Assembly: GCF_004322395.1 (NCBI RefSeq)
Contig: NZ_SCTW01000071.1
Coordinates: forward strand, 1-42,946
DNA: 42,946 nt
Direction of reading: 5' to 3'
Source of the DNA: Methylobacter sp.
Lineage (GTDB): Bacteria > Pseudomonadota > Gammaproteobacteria > Methylococcales > Methylomonadaceae
The translations under genes were made by a program, and so were the position numbers. Positions 34,130 to 42,946 of this stretch are shown here, piece after piece. The notes beneath the pieces were generated by a model. It worked only from the letters and a program-made list of their open reading frames with translations, searched no databases and was not told the DNA's origin. The number at the start of each line of letters is the position of its first letter. Positions within the stretch are counted from its first letter, which is position 1.

Positions 34130-34561
34130 TTAGTCAGTTGGATGCAAGGTTGCAAAAGTGATGTGACTGAATCCCACTTGACCGGCAATATCCAGCGCAG
34201 TCATTACCGCTTTGTTAGGTGTTTTGTCATCGGCATTGATCACAAAAGGAATGTCCCTGGCCTGTTCTGCCAATTTGCTCAATTCCTGTTTTAAACCGGC
34301 CCTGTTTTGGTTGATTAATTGATGAGGCAAGCCGTCATCGCCTACAAGTGAGTAGACACCGTCTGCATCAATCACCAAGGAAACTGTTTTAGGGTGTTCA
34401 TCAGCCGCTGCTCCTTCCGCTTCGGGAAGCTTGATATTGACTTCCGTATGCTGAGTAAAGCTTGTAGAAACCATGAAGAATAGCAACAGAACAAAAAGTA
34501 CGTCGATCATTGAGATCAACGCAATATCGACATTTTCTCTTTTCTTACGTTGGAACTTCAT
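34130..34561 (-). CDS. exbD: ExbD/TolR-family proton channel protein
   Basis: 143 residues. One membrane helix (ALISMIDVLFVLLLFFMVSTSF) contains the conserved Asp that faces the proton channel of ExbB. The periplasmic part (VNIKLPEAEGAAADE onward) has the ExbD/TolR fold. With ExbB and a TonB protein it energises outer membrane transport, or alternatively acts in a Tol-like system. No tonB is adjacent. Start and stop codons of the pair overlap by one base (TGATG). Confidence 0.92.
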   Translation of the reverse strand: MKFQRKKRENVDIALISMIDVLFVLLLFFMVSTSFTQHTEVNIKLPEAEGAAADEHPKTVSLVIDADGVYSLVGDDGLPHQLINQNRAGLKQELSKLAEQARDIPFVINADDKTPNKAVMTALDIAGQVGFSHITFATLHPTD

Positions 34562-35187
34562 CAGGAGGCTTTCCGGTCATCGTGCAAAATATCGACCAGC
34601 TTTAGCGCTTCCTCTTCCATGGTGACCACATATTCGTCGACCAGCCTTTCAAAATAGCGGTGGAAAATCAGGCTGGGGATGGCGACTGTCAAACCTGCTG
34701 CTGTAGTAATCAATGCCACCGAAATACCGCCCGCCAAGACCGCCGGGTTACCGGCGCCGTGCTGCAAAAGCGAGGCAAAAATATCAATCATGCCGAATAC
34801 GGTACCCAATAGTCCCAGCAACGGGCTGACGGCGGCAATGGTACCCAAGGTATTGAGGAAACGTTCCAGATCATGCACGACCCTGCGACCGGCTTCTTCA
34901 ATACATTCTTTCATGAATTTTCTGCCGTGATGGCTATTGGTAAGGCCGGCAGCCAAAATACAACCGAGCGGCGAGCTGCTTTTCAAATGCCGTAAGGTAA
35001 TATCATCCAGCTTTTTTTCACGGGATAATCGCCATACCTGCGCAACAAGCTCTGGCGGCAAAATCCTTTTTCTACGTAAGGACCAAAAACGTTCCGCAAT
35101 AATGCCCATGGCAGTAATGGAACACAGTACGATCGGCAGCATCATCCAACCACCGCTTTTTATAATTTCAAACACATTATTTCCCAA
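34561..35187 (-). CDS. exbB: MotA/TolQ/ExbB-family proton channel protein
   Basis: 208 residues with three membrane segments: WMMLPIVLCSITAMGIIAERF, TLGTIAAVSPLLGLLGTVFGMIDIF and a third with ISVALITTAAGLTVAIPSLIFHRYF. These contain the conserved TVFGMI and T-T-x-x-G motifs of the family. It forms the pentameric channel in which ExbD sits. It is first in the exbB-exbD-lpxK operon; the gene order favours ExbB over TolQ. Confidence 0.92.
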   Translation of the reverse strand: MGNNVFEIIKSGGWMMLPIVLCSITAMGIIAERFWSLRRKRILPPELVAQVWRLSREKKLDDITLRHLKSSSPLGCILAAGLTNSHHGRKFMKECIEEAGRRVVHDLERFLNTLGTIAAVSPLLGLLGTVFGMIDIFASLLQHGAGNPAVLAGGISVALITTAAGLTVAIPSLIFHRYFERLVDEYVVTMEEEALKLVDILHDDRKAS

Positions 35188-35240
35188 AAAATTACAAATC
35201 AGGTTAACGTAACCCGGTGCTATTTTAACCTATACCCACA

Positions 35241-36419
35241 TTAGGGACTAGAGACAGCTCTGTTTTGAGAATTTTTACGCCCAACCCAGATATAGGCAAT
35301 CATAAAAGCAATACTACAAAAAACTGCCGCCATTGAATAGACGAACTCAGCTCCGAGTGACTCCCAATATTGGCCGCTATAGTAGCTACCTATCATTCCG
35401 CCCAAACCAAAAGTCAGGCTGGCGTATAGTGCTTGGCCTTTACCCTGATGTCGAGCCCCGAAATACAAATGAACCAAGTGAATCGCTGCGACATGCGCCC
35501 CGCCAAATGTCGCGGCATGTAATAACTGGGCAAACAGCAGAAGCCAAAAATAATCGACACCCCAACCGATTACCAACCAACGCACAACCGACAGCAGTAT
35601 ACTAGCCAATAAAATCGCCCGCAGGGAAAAACGCTTCAACACCCGGCGCATGTAGATGAATAAAACAATTTCGGCAAAGACAGCCAACGCCCACAAGAAT
35701 CCAGTCAAGCTTGCGCTGTATTGATAATGCTTAAGATAAATCGAATAAAACACATAGTAAGGCGAATGGGCAAGCTGGAGCAGCAAATAAACAATCAGGA
35801 AAGCCCATAGTTCAGCGCTTTTCATAATTTGCATAATATCGACAGTAGCTGTTTCTTGCTGCGGGGCCTGAATTGCCGGTGTCATTAAACTGACCAGCCA
35901 TATCAGCGTCATCGACAGGGTGACCGCTATCGGGATTATGACGTGGGGCTGGTAATCCAACAGTTGGCCTACGCCCAAAACCGCAACGATAAAACCTATA
36001 GACCCCCACAATCTTATCCGGCTGTAACGATGCGCTTGATCTTTTAAATGATACAAGGTCACAGCTTCAAATTGCGGCAAGGTGGAATTCCAAAACATGC
36101 CGAAAGCGATCGTTATCCAGGCAAACCAAAAATAGCCTTTTGCATATAAAAAAGCGGCAAACAGCAAAGCGGTCAAAAAAGAGGTTATGCGGATAATCCG
36201 CAAATGTCTTCCGGTATAATCTGCAATCCAGCCGCATAGCATCGGAGCAACAATCCTTGTGCCGCCCAACAGCGCAAATAGTTCGCCGATTTGGACAGGG
36301 TTAAAACCGCTGTCTTTTAAATAAAGGCTCCAATAAGGGAGAAAAGTACCTAATGTTGCGAAATAAAAAAAGTAAAAACCGGACAGCCGCCAGTAAGGGA
36401 TTGAAGTTGGATTATTCAT
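35241..36419 (-). CDS. Major facilitator transporter (MFS_1-like)
   Basis: 392 residues with twelve membrane segments. It looks like the HcaT/phenylpropionate permease-like branch: PYWRLSGFYFFYFATLGTFLPYWSLYLKDSGF at the N-terminus, then GGTRIVAPMLCGWIADYTGRH, and YSRIRLWGSIGFIVAVLGVG, an arrangement typical of that subfamily. The substrate is unknown. It is separated from exbB by 53 bp and followed on its upstream side by a strong hairpin at 36436. Confidence 0.87.
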   Translation of the reverse strand: MNNPTSIPYWRLSGFYFFYFATLGTFLPYWSLYLKDSGFNPVQIGELFALLGGTRIVAPMLCGWIADYTGRHLRIIRITSFLTALLFAAFLYAKGYFWFAWITIAFGMFWNSTLPQFEAVTLYHLKDQAHRYSRIRLWGSIGFIVAVLGVGQLLDYQPHVIIPIAVTLSMTLIWLVSLMTPAIQAPQQETATVDIMQIMKSAELWAFLIVYLLLQLAHSPYYVFYSIYLKHYQYSASLTGFLWALAVFAEIVLFIYMRRVLKRFSLRAILLASILLSVVRWLVIGWGVDYFWLLLFAQLLHAATFGGAHVAAIHLVHLYFGARHQGKGQALYASLTFGLGGMIGSYYSGQYWESLGAEFVYSMAAVFCSIAFMIAYIWVGRKNSQNRAVSSP

Positions 36420-36435
36420 CTAAACGGTGTAAGTG

Positions 36436-36468
36436 AAACCTTCCAGGTTTTAAAAACCTGGAAGGTTT
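36436..36468. terminator. Strong hairpin between aroC and the MFS gene
   Basis: AAACCTTCCAGGTTTT pairs perfectly with AAAACCTGGAAGGTTT (16-bp arms). On both strands it ends in a short T-run, so it could end aroC transcription (minus strand). The same CCTTCCAGG/CCTGGAAGG hairpin is common as a dispersed repeat in other genomes, as I recall, so it may be both. Confidence 0.6.
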
Positions 36469-36539
36469 TGCGTAACGGTTGGGTGTGTCTGTTTCCTTTG
36501 AGTTCTGGAGTCCAAATTTCCGGAAGTTCAAAGCCGGAC

Positions 36540-37628
36540 TTATCTTAAAACAGGCAATCCCGATTGCACGTTAATGTTTTGCGCCCGATGCCGCAACAAA
36601 TGATCCATAAGCACTATAGCCATCATCGCCTCGGCAATCGGCGTTGCACGGATGCCCACGCAGGGGTCATGACGGCCTTCGGTGACCACTTCAATAGCCT
36701 CGCCTTGCAGATTGATGCTTCTACCCGGCAGCCGTAGGCTTGAGGTCGGTTTTAAGGCGATACTGGCTGTAATATTCTGGCCGCTGGAAATGCCGCCCAA
36801 AATACCGCCTGCATGATTGCTTAAAAAGCCATCGGGAGTGATTTCATCGCGAAACTGTGTGCCTTTGCTGTTGATACAATCAAAACCGTCACCTATTTCC
36901 ACGCCTTTTACCGCATTAATGCTCATCAAGGCATGGGCCAGATCGGCATCAAGACGATCAAAAATAGGCTCGCCTAAACCCGGCGGCACATTGGTTGCGA
37001 CCACTTCAATCCTGGCGCCGATGGACTCGCCTTCTTTGCGCAACGCATCCATATACGCTTCCATTTCAGCAACTTTATCGGCATCCGGACAGAAAAAAGG
37101 ATTGCTGTCGATAATCGCCCAATCGACTGTCTCGATTTTTATCGGCCCCAGCTGCGATAAATAACCGCGTATTTCTATTCCGGCTTGTTCCTTGATGTAT
37201 TTTTTGGCGATGCCGCCTGCCGCAACACGCATCGCCGTTTCACGAGCCGATGAGCGCCCTCCTCCGCGATAATCCCTAGTGCCGTATTTGTGCTGATAGG
37301 TATAGTCGGCATGGCCGGGCCTGAAAGTATCGGCGATATTGGAATAATCCTTGGAGCGTTGATCGGTATTTTCGATTAATAGTCCAATCGGTGTGCCGGT
37401 GGTTTTGCCTTCAAACACGCCGGACAGGATTTTGACCTCATCGGCTTCACGCCGTTGAGTAGTGTGCCGCGAGGTGCCGGGCTTCCTGCGATCCAGGTCT
37501 TCCTGCAAATCGGCTTCGGTCAAGGCCATGCCCGGAGGGCAACCGTCAACAATGCAGCCTATCGCAGGGCCGTGGCTTTCGCCGAACGAGGTAACGGTAA
37601 ATAATTTTCCTATTGAGTTTCCAGACAT
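36540..37628 (-). CDS. aroC: Chorismate synthase
   Basis: 362 residues. It catalyses the last step of the shikimate pathway, converting EPSP to chorismate using reduced FMN. All family signatures are present: [18 protein letters not shown] at the N-terminus, [37 protein letters not shown] and the later [17 protein letters not shown]. It begins 2 bp after the end of prmB, so the two are cotranscribed. Confidence 0.97.
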   Translation of the reverse strand: MSGNSIGKLFTVTSFGESHGPAIGCIVDGCPPGMALTEADLQEDLDRRKPGTSRHTTQRREADEVKILSGVFEGKTTGTPIGLLIENTDQRSKDYSNIADTFRPGHADYTYQHKYGTRDYRGGGRSSARETAMRVAAGGIAKKYIKEQAGIEIRGYLSQLGPIKIETVDWAIIDSNPFFCPDADKVAEMEAYMDALRKEGESIGARIEVVATNVPPGLGEPIFDRLDADLAHALMSINAVKGVEIGDGFDCINSKGTQFRDEITPDGFLSNHAGGILGGISSGQNITASIALKPTSSLRLPGRSINLQGEAIEVVTEGRHDPCVGIRATPIAEAMMAIVLMDHLLRHRAQNINVQSGLPVLR

Positions 37629-37630
37629 AT

Positions 37631-38560
37631 CTATAAAGCCGCTAAAAATAATTCGTTATATTGACTGATCTGTTCAGCCGTCAGCAAGAATACGCCATCG
37701 CCGCCGCGCTCAAAATCCAGCCAGTAAAAAGGCACATCGGGAAAAGCGCTCTGCAATGTTTCCGCACTACTGCCCACTTCCACAATCAAAATCCCCTGCT
37801 CTGCCAGATACCGGTCGGCATCGACCAGGATGCGCAACACAATATCCAGTCCCGTGTGTCCGCCTTTAAAACCCATGTCAGGCTCGGCGCGAAATTCTGC
37901 GGGTAATTGCTCCCATTCTTCAAGACATACATAAGGCGGATTGCTGACGATGATGTCATAGCGGAATTCCGGCAACTCTTTAAACAAATCCGATTGGTAA
38001 AGTGTCAGCGCATCGTCCAACTGATGTTTCGCAACATTCATCTCCGCCACGGCTAGCGCATCGGCCGATAAATCCACCGCATCGATATCGGCGTCCGGAA
38101 ACGCATAGGCACAGGCTATGGCGATGCAGGCGCTGCCGGTACACAAATCCAGAATGCGTTCGACCTGCTCTTCATCAACCCAAGGCGCAAAACGCTGTTC
38201 GATTAATTCGGCAATAGGCGATCTCGGTACCAGCACCCGCTCGTCAACATAAAACGACAGGCCTGCAAAAATGGCTTCATGCGTCAGATAGGCGACCGGT
38301 ATGCGTTCGTTAATGCGTCTGTCGATCATATCGATTACAGCCTGGCGCTCAGTCAGCGTTAAAACGCTCTGTAGATACGCATCGGCCAAGTTATAAGGCT
38401 GGCGAACGGTATGTAAAACCAAAGCCGCCGCTTCATCCAGCGCAGTTGCAGAACCATGGCCGAAACACAGTTCGGCCTCGGTAAAGCGGCTGGCGGCCCA
38501 ACGGATATAATCGCGAATGGTTGATAAAGTTGTTAAAACTTCGGAGGGTGTTGTTTTCAT
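37631..38560 (-). CDS. prmB: Ribosomal protein L3 glutamine methyltransferase PrmB
   Basis: 309 residues. PrmB methylates a glutamine of ribosomal protein L3. The SAM-binding motif [20 protein letters not shown] and the catalytic NPPY ([12 protein letters not shown]) are clear. The N-terminal helical domain ([35 protein letters not shown]) distinguishes PrmB from the release factor enzyme PrmC. prmB upstream of aroC is a conserved gammaproteobacterial order. Confidence 0.95.
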   Translation of the reverse strand: MKTTPSEVLTTLSTIRDYIRWAASRFTEAELCFGHGSATALDEAAALVLHTVRQPYNLADAYLQSVLTLTERQAVIDMIDRRINERIPVAYLTHEAIFAGLSFYVDERVLVPRSPIAELIEQRFAPWVDEEQVERILDLCTGSACIAIACAYAFPDADIDAVDLSADALAVAEMNVAKHQLDDALTLYQSDLFKELPEFRYDIIVSNPPYVCLEEWEQLPAEFRAEPDMGFKGGHTGLDIVLRILVDADRYLAEQGILIVEVGSSAETLQSAFPDVPFYWLDFERGGDGVFLLTAEQISQYNELFLAAL

Positions 38561-38744
38561 TGCTGAGCAAGGTAAGATAGATGCAATCCGGTTCGACGAA
38601 GAGGTAGATTTTAAACTAAACTTTACGGGCTTGTTTGAATATTAAATAAACGTGATTGTTCGGCATATAGAAAAACAGAATGCAGATATAGCACGGATTT
38701 GGGTAACTTCTCATTAACAACAGGTAAATTCATAAAAGCCCAAT

Positions 38745-39626
38745 ATGAGCCACACCAATAACAACTTTAGCAATACCCCTGCAAGTTTGGCTAAAAACAA
38801 CCTACTAATGGATTGCTATCGGCATATGCAATCCGATGACCTGGTGTTGCCCACTATCCCGGATGTATCTTTTAAGATTCGTCGCGCCATTAATGATGAA
38901 AAATCCAACATCTCTTCAATAGCGCGTGTAGTGCAAATTGATCCGTCAATTACGGCTCGACTGATACAAATTGCCAACAGCCCTTTATATGTAGGCCGAA
39001 AAAAAATTGAAAGCTGTCCCGAGGCATTAACCCGACTGGGTTTGAAAGCAGCTCAGGACATTATTACCTCGTTTGCACTAAAGTCGGTATTCAACGCCAA
39101 ATCGCCGGTTATTCGTAAAAAAATGGCGGAATTATGGACGCATAGTAGTTATATTGCATCGATCAGCGCCGTCTTAGCTCATAAAATTCCAGGCTTTGAC
39201 CCGGACCGGGCAATGTTGGCCGGACTGATTCACGATATCGGTATCGTGCCTATTTTGACTTATGCCGATAATCATCCCGATATTATTGCCAACCCTAAAG
39301 ACCTGGTAGAAACAGTGAGGGAATTACGCGCCGATATTGGTGTGCAGATTATACGTCGATGGGATTTCCCGGAAGATTTTGAAGACGTGGTGAGCAATGC
39401 CGAAAATTGGTTTCGTAATGACAATAAGCCATCGAGTTATGCAGATATCGTGATGATTTCGCAGTTGCACAGTTTTATCGGCAAAATTGATATAAAAAAA
39501 ATACCTAAAATAAACGACCTGCCCGCTTATAAAAAACTGGCAGTTCAGTTGGATGCAGACGACAGCATTAATATACTTGATGCCGCCAAAGATGAAATCG
39601 AGCATATTCGACAAATGTTGGCTTGA
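38745..39626 (+). CDS. HDOD-domain signalling protein
   Basis: 293 residues. The HDOD domain covers most of the protein: LPTIPDVSFKIRRAINDEKSNISSIARVVQIDPSITARLIQIANSPLY and later LAGLIHDIGIVPIL, with the HD pair retained. No other output domain is attached. HDOD proteins regulate motility, biofilm or type IV pili through partner binding rather than hydrolysis. It lies 16 bp before the FliK-like gene and is probably cotranscribed with it. Confidence 0.9.
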   Translation: MSHTNNNFSNTPASLAKNNLLMDCYRHMQSDDLVLPTIPDVSFKIRRAINDEKSNISSIARVVQIDPSITARLIQIANSPLYVGRKKIESCPEALTRLGLKAAQDIITSFALKSVFNAKSPVIRKKMAELWTHSSYIASISAVLAHKIPGFDPDRAMLAGLIHDIGIVPILTYADNHPDIIANPKDLVETVRELRADIGVQIIRRWDFPEDFEDVVSNAENWFRNDNKPSSYADIVMISQLHSFIGKIDIKKIPKINDLPAYKKLAVQLDADDSINILDAAKDEIEHIRQMLA

Positions 39627-39642
39627 AGCAATGCACTGCTAA

Positions 39643-41403
39643 ATGGATATTAACTCGCTAATAAACACTCAAACCCTGTTAACCCCTAACAGACTGATAG
39701 AGAACAGTTTAAACCTGAAAGTTGGGCAACAGCTTGACGCAAAAATAATCAATGCCGATATACAAGCAGCGAAAAACGCTATTACTTTATCGTTAGGCGA
39801 TAAAAATATTACTGTGCAAAGCAGTCAGCCTATTAAGCTAAATATTGGACAGGAGCTAAAAATCCAGGTTACTCAAGTCGCCCCTGTCATCGAATTTACA
39901 GTTCTCGATCCATTACTCAAACTAAAAAGCCAAGACGTTGAATTACGCTTAAAACTAATTTCGACCGCCAGGGATGGTGGAAGTATCGCAGCCGGTAGGG
40001 AACCGGCGCGATCGACCGCCAGGGATGGCGAAAGTATCGCAAACGGTAAGGAACCGATGCGACCAACAGTTGATGAATATGCTTCATCGCCCGTAAAACT
40101 GCTATTAAACGTAAAAATAACCGGCATCATCAACGATAAAATCCAGTTACTGGTTTTGACCGATACTCCACCAACAGCGCAATCAGGCAACAAGCAAACC
40201 GTACCGATTACTATTGACCGAACTCAACTAACTAACGCGTCTTCTGATTTAAAAGTTGGGCAAAATCTAAATCTGGAAATCTTAAAAACAGGAGCTACAC
40301 CGGAATTTAAGATTATTCCTACTGCTAATATCATTCCTGAAGCAAAAATAGCCGAATTTATAAAACAATTTCTACCGAGACATGAAGCTTCACCCATTTT
40401 CTTAAATCAGTTAATAAAAGATTTGCCGGAACTATTGAAAAATAGAAGCGTTCCCCAAGCTCTAAAAGATATTGCCGTAAAAATAGTCCAAAACCTGCCG
40501 CCAAAAGAACAGTTGATCACCAGCCAAGGACTTAAGCTGGCAATTGCGAATTCAGGGTTGTTTTTTGAAGCCAAGCTGCCTGCAATGGCTCAAGCTGAAT
40601 TAATTAAAGAACTACCGCAACTAATAAAAAATGAAAGCGTGCCTCAATCATTGCAACGTATTGCCGCTGAAATATTACAGAACCTGACGCAAAAAGAGCC
40701 ATTGCTTAATGGCTCGGGGACTAATTCGAAGCCTATTTATGAGTCCCTAGTATTTTCACCCTCAACAGACACCGCTATGAATGCAGAAGGGAACATACCC
40801 AAAGCAGGCGCTTTTGGCGATGTCGAACTCATTACCGGGGATTTTAAAGCCAATTTACTTAAATTTATTCAAGCTTTAAAGCAAGAAATCACTCATCAAA
40901 GCGAGCAGCACTCCCTTCCAATCGATCTTGACCTGCTCAAGAACCTGCAACATAAAACTGAAAACACCGTAGCCAAGCTAGTTCTGGATCAATTGATGTC
41001 CCTACCTAAAGAGGACAACCTAAAGCAGTTATGGATTATCGACATTCCTTTCGTAGACAGACAACAGGCTGAATCGATCAGAATTGAAGTGCAGCGGGAC
41101 AAGGAAAACAAACGACAATCCGATAACGGCGACTGGTCGGTTAATATCACCATTACACCTCCGGGACTAGGTACTATTCATTGCATAGTTTCCTACCGGA
41201 ACGATGTTATCAACACCTTTTTCAAAAGCCAAAACATTCAAACGACTGAACTCATTAAACACAACCTTGATTATTTGAAAAAGCAACTTGAAGAATCGGG
41301 TTTAAAAACAGGACACATAGATGCTCGCGTTGAAGCTCAAAAAACGCAACCAGTGCATCCACATCAATTGACCGGAAAAAAATTGTTTGATGATAAAGCA
41401 TAG
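39643..41403 (+). CDS. FliK-like hook-length control domain protein
   Basis: 586 residues. The last 150 or so residues resemble the C-terminal domain of flagellar hook-length control proteins: LWIIDIPFVDRQQAESIRIEV, WSVNITITPPGLGTIHCIVSY and a terminal LDYLKKQLEESGLKTGHIDA. The N-terminal half is low-complexity with repeating VGQ-L and LP-ELLKN-SVPQALK-IA motifs (twice, about residues 260-285 and 325-350). Two tandem 17-codon repeats lie at about 107-140. FliK sets hook length, but no other flagellar genes are here, so it could be a stand-alone relative with another job. Confidence 0.75.
   Translation: MDINSLINTQTLLTPNRLIENSLNLKVGQQLDAKIINADIQAAKNAITLSLGDKNITVQSSQPIKLNIGQELKIQVTQVAPVIEFTVLDPLLKLKSQDVELRLKLISTARDGGSIAAGREPARSTARDGESIANGKEPMRPTVDEYASSPVKLLLNVKITGIINDKIQLLVLTDTPPTAQSGNKQTVPITIDRTQLTNASSDLKVGQNLNLEILKTGATPEFKIIPTANIIPEAKIAEFIKQFLPRHEASPIFLNQLIKDLPELLKNRSVPQALKDIAVKIVQNLPPKEQLITSQGLKLAIANSGLFFEAKLPAMAQAELIKELPQLIKNESVPQSLQRIAAEILQNLTQKEPLLNGSGTNSKPIYESLVFSPSTDTAMNAEGNIPKAGAFGDVELITGDFKANLLKFIQALKQEITHQSEQHSLPIDLDLLKNLQHKTENTVAKLVLDQLMSLPKEDNLKQLWIIDIPFVDRQQAESIRIEVQRDKENKRQSDNGDWSVNITITPPGLGTIHCIVSYRNDVINTFFKSQNIQTTELIKHNLDYLKKQLEESGLKTGHIDARVEAQKTQPVHPHQLTGKKLFDDKA
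39961..40062 (+). repeat. Two tandem 51-bp repeats within the FliK-like gene
   Basis: Two 51-bp units, 39961-40011 and 40012-40062, each begin TCGACCGCCAGGGATGG and encode STARDG-SIA-G-EP-R in frame. The block has the look of a dispersed intergenic repeat (CCGCCAGGGATGGCGG type) that has inserted into a coding region without shifting the frame. Confidence 0.75.
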
Positions 41404-41889
41404 GCTTATTAAGTTGGGCTACCAAACAGTAGACAGCCTAACTGCTATCATAGCTAAGGTTCATCCCCACACCCGTGGGGATGAACCCAGGTTTCAGCGC
41501 CAGAACTGTCAAAAACCATGGAAAAGTTGGCAGTTTTGCCAGAAAAAAAGCCTCAGAATTTACTAGCAGTCTTTATTATCTAAATACCTATGCTTTAGCG
41601 GTTTTTTTGCGACTATCTCAGACGCTGACTTAATATAGATATTAATTATCATGCAAGACTTACCTGAGAATCAGGAAAATCAAATTTGAAAACTTTACAG
41701 GTAATAAAATTGTTTCCGTCCATATCAATATCTTATAACTTCTTGCTTGAAAAGATTTGTGTTGATAGCTGGAAAGCGAGTGGCGTTGATTTACATATTA
41801 ACAGCATTACTGTTTAATATGAGTTTGATTTCTCAACTAGTTTTGCTGTTTGAAATTTTATTCTGTCGTAGAAATAAATATTTTATGTT
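41404..41889. other. Intergenic region upstream of the TonB-dependent receptor
   Basis: 486 bp without a gene. The left part holds the 13-bp-stem hairpin described at 41458. The right 250 bp are AT-rich and probably include the receptor promoter. A Fur-like GATATTAATTATC at 41638-41650 is 240 bp from the start codon and too weak to call. Confidence 0.5.
41458..41487. repeat. Solitary CRISPR-repeat-like hairpin
   Basis: GGTTCATCCCCAC-ACCC-GTGGGGATGAACC, perfect 13-bp arms and a 4-nt loop. The half CCCCACACCCGTGGGGATGAACC fits the general form of type I-E CRISPR repeats (GTGGGGATGAACC end). There is no second copy, spacer or cas gene in the window. It may be an orphan repeat, or simply a strong terminator for the FliK-like gene 55 bp upstream, though no T-tract follows. 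Confidence 0.6.
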
Positions 41890-42946
41890 ATGAAATATTA
41901 CTTGCAAATCGTGTGTTTCTCCCTTTCTTGTCTTATTTCAACGACATGCCTAGCAGATATAGCCCTTGATGAGATTAAAGCAATGTCTTTAGAGGAGGTA
42001 ATGGATTTAACAATAGAGACCTCGTCAAAACAAAAGAAAAAACAATTCAACGAATCTGCTTCAACTTATGTTATTACTCAAGAAGATATTACCCGCTCTG
42101 GAGTGACATCCCTGCCTGAAGCACTACGTTTAGCGCCCGGTGTGCATGTTGCGCGTATCAGTGCAAATCAATGGGCTATCAGTATTCACGGATTTAATGA
42201 ACGTTTTTCAAATAAATTATTAGTGTTGATCGATGGCCGTTCTGTTTATTCGCCACTGTTTTCCGGGGTTTATTGGGATGCACAGGATATCCTGCTGGAA
42301 AACGTGAAACGTATCGAAGTTGTCAGAGGCTCAGGTACTGCTTTATGGGGTTCGAATGCGGTAAATGGAGTGATAAATGTTATTACCTATTCGGCTAAAG
42401 AAACTCAAGGCATCGAAACAACCGCAGGATACGGAACTGAGGAGAATGGTTTCGGTTCTCTACGATATGGCGGTGCATTGGGAGAAAAAACGCATTACCG
42501 AATATACGGCAAACATTACAAAAGGGATGACGGGGGTATCTTTAACCAACAACCTGCCCACGATGATTCATCCATGAATAGCGGTGGCATCCATATCGAC
42601 TCAAACCTTACGGAAAACCAGAGTTTATTGATTACCGGTGGTGCCTATGACGGTAAAATGGGGCAGTCTGGTAATGTACCTGAGTTAAGCTCACCAACTT
42701 TCACACGTTTTATTAATGATAATGTCAGGCTAAGTGGTGAAAATATATTAGCGCGTTGGACTGATCAAGAATACGGCCATAAAAACTGGGCCTTACAAGC
42801 CTACTATGATCACACGAGCAGAGAAGACAGTGTTTTAGGCAACCAGGAAGTCAATATTGCCGATTTGGATTTCCAGCGTCACTTTGCTTGGCTGTCTAAC
42901 CAGGAAATAGCCTGGGGTCTCCAGTACCGGTATGTTAATAATAAAC
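41890..42946 (+). CDS. TonB-dependent receptor, partial
   Basis: 352 codons, cut by the right edge. A signal peptide (YYLQIVCFSLSCLISTTCLA) is followed by LDEIKAMSLEEVMDLTIETSS, typical of a receptor subgroup in which the plug begins after a short acidic segment. The plug domain is clear: STYVITQEDITRSGVTSLPEALRLAPGV, then VLIDGRSVYSPLFSGVYWD and RIEVVRGSGTALWGSNAVNGVINVIT. The beginning of the barrel follows. The ligand is unknown; the exbB/exbD pair at 34130-35187 may energise it. An ATG 5 bp upstream leads to an immediate stop and is excluded. Confidence 0.92.
   Translation, partial: MKYYLQIVCFSLSCLISTTCLADIALDEIKAMSLEEVMDLTIETSSKQKKKQFNESASTYVITQEDITRSGVTSLPEALRLAPGVHVARISANQWAISIHGFNERFSNKLLVLIDGRSVYSPLFSGVYWDAQDILLENVKRIEVVRGSGTALWGSNAVNGVINVITYSAKETQGIETTAGYGTEENGFGSLRYGGALGEKTHYRIYGKHYKRDDGGIFNQQPAHDDSSMNSGGIHIDSNLTENQSLLITGGAYDGKMGQSGNVPELSSPTFTRFINDNVRLSGENILARWTDQEYGHKNWALQAYYDHTSREDSVLGNQEVNIADLDFQRHFAWLSNQEIAWGLQYRYVNNK

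Noticed and set aside
41458-41487. A CRISPR array
   Set aside because: Only one repeat-like unit is present, with no spacers and no cas genes in the window.
41638-41650. Fur box upstream of the TonB-dependent receptor
   Set aside because: Only a partial match (GATATTAATTATC) and about 240 bp from the start codon, in AT-rich sequence where such matches arise by chance.

Overview
The window looks like the chromosome of a nitrogen-fixing gammaproteobacterium. The nif gene order, the many short GC-rich dispersed hairpin repeats between and even inside genes, and the mix of housekeeping genes (lpxK, aroC, prmB, rimK, nnrS) resemble gammaproteobacterial methanotrophs (Methylococcales such as Methylobacter or Methylomonas). 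That placement is inference: no methane oxidation gene or rRNA lies in the window.

Layout. (1) 1-1388, minus: a Fic-family AMP-transferase with a C-terminal winged-helix region, open at the left edge, with two identical-spacing dyads in its promoter. (2) 1562-8037, plus: a nif cofactor-assembly operon (nifE, nifN, nifX, DUF269, DUF683, nif ferredoxin III, a thioredoxin-like [2Fe-2S] ferredoxin, an unrecognised 124-residue protein and a DUF364 protein) behind a NifA site and a sigma-54 promoter. (3) 8072-15118: a tripartite RND efflux pump (outer membrane factor, pump, adaptor, all minus) with a divergent TetR regulator. (4) 15321-24210: rimK, a two-partner secretion pair (a repeat-rich exoprotein and its TpsB transporter), then a decayed rimK copy followed by rubredoxin, so the secretion locus sits between two copies of the rimK region. 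(5) 24250-26587: an exported protein of unknown function, NnrS and a DUF2721 membrane protein. (6) 27099-32947: an atypical chemosensory-like operon: membrane HAMP/Hpt/CheA-type kinase, a frameshifted small ORF, a membrane-tethered coiled-coil MCP-like protein, two CheX-like proteins that share an identical C-terminal tail, and a CheY. (7) 33137-38560, minus: lpxK-exbD-exbB, an MFS transporter, aroC and prmB. (8) 38745-41403, plus: an HDOD protein and a FliK-like protein. (9) A solitary CRISPR-repeat-like hairpin, then a TonB-dependent receptor cut by the right edge.

Most notable: the chemosensory-like operon is the best candidate for an undescribed system. It has a CheA-like kinase without a CheW domain, a receptor-like scaffold without a sensor domain, a CheY, and two proteins with the E-x2-N-x3-G motif of CheC/CheX phosphatases ending in the same GELELF tail written with different codons. 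Other points of interest are the paired operators at the fic promoter, the duplicated rimK region around the secretion locus, and three places where dispersed repeats have become coding sequence (NifE C-terminus, TpsB leader, FliK-like protein). All functional statements come from reading the sequence; no database search was run.
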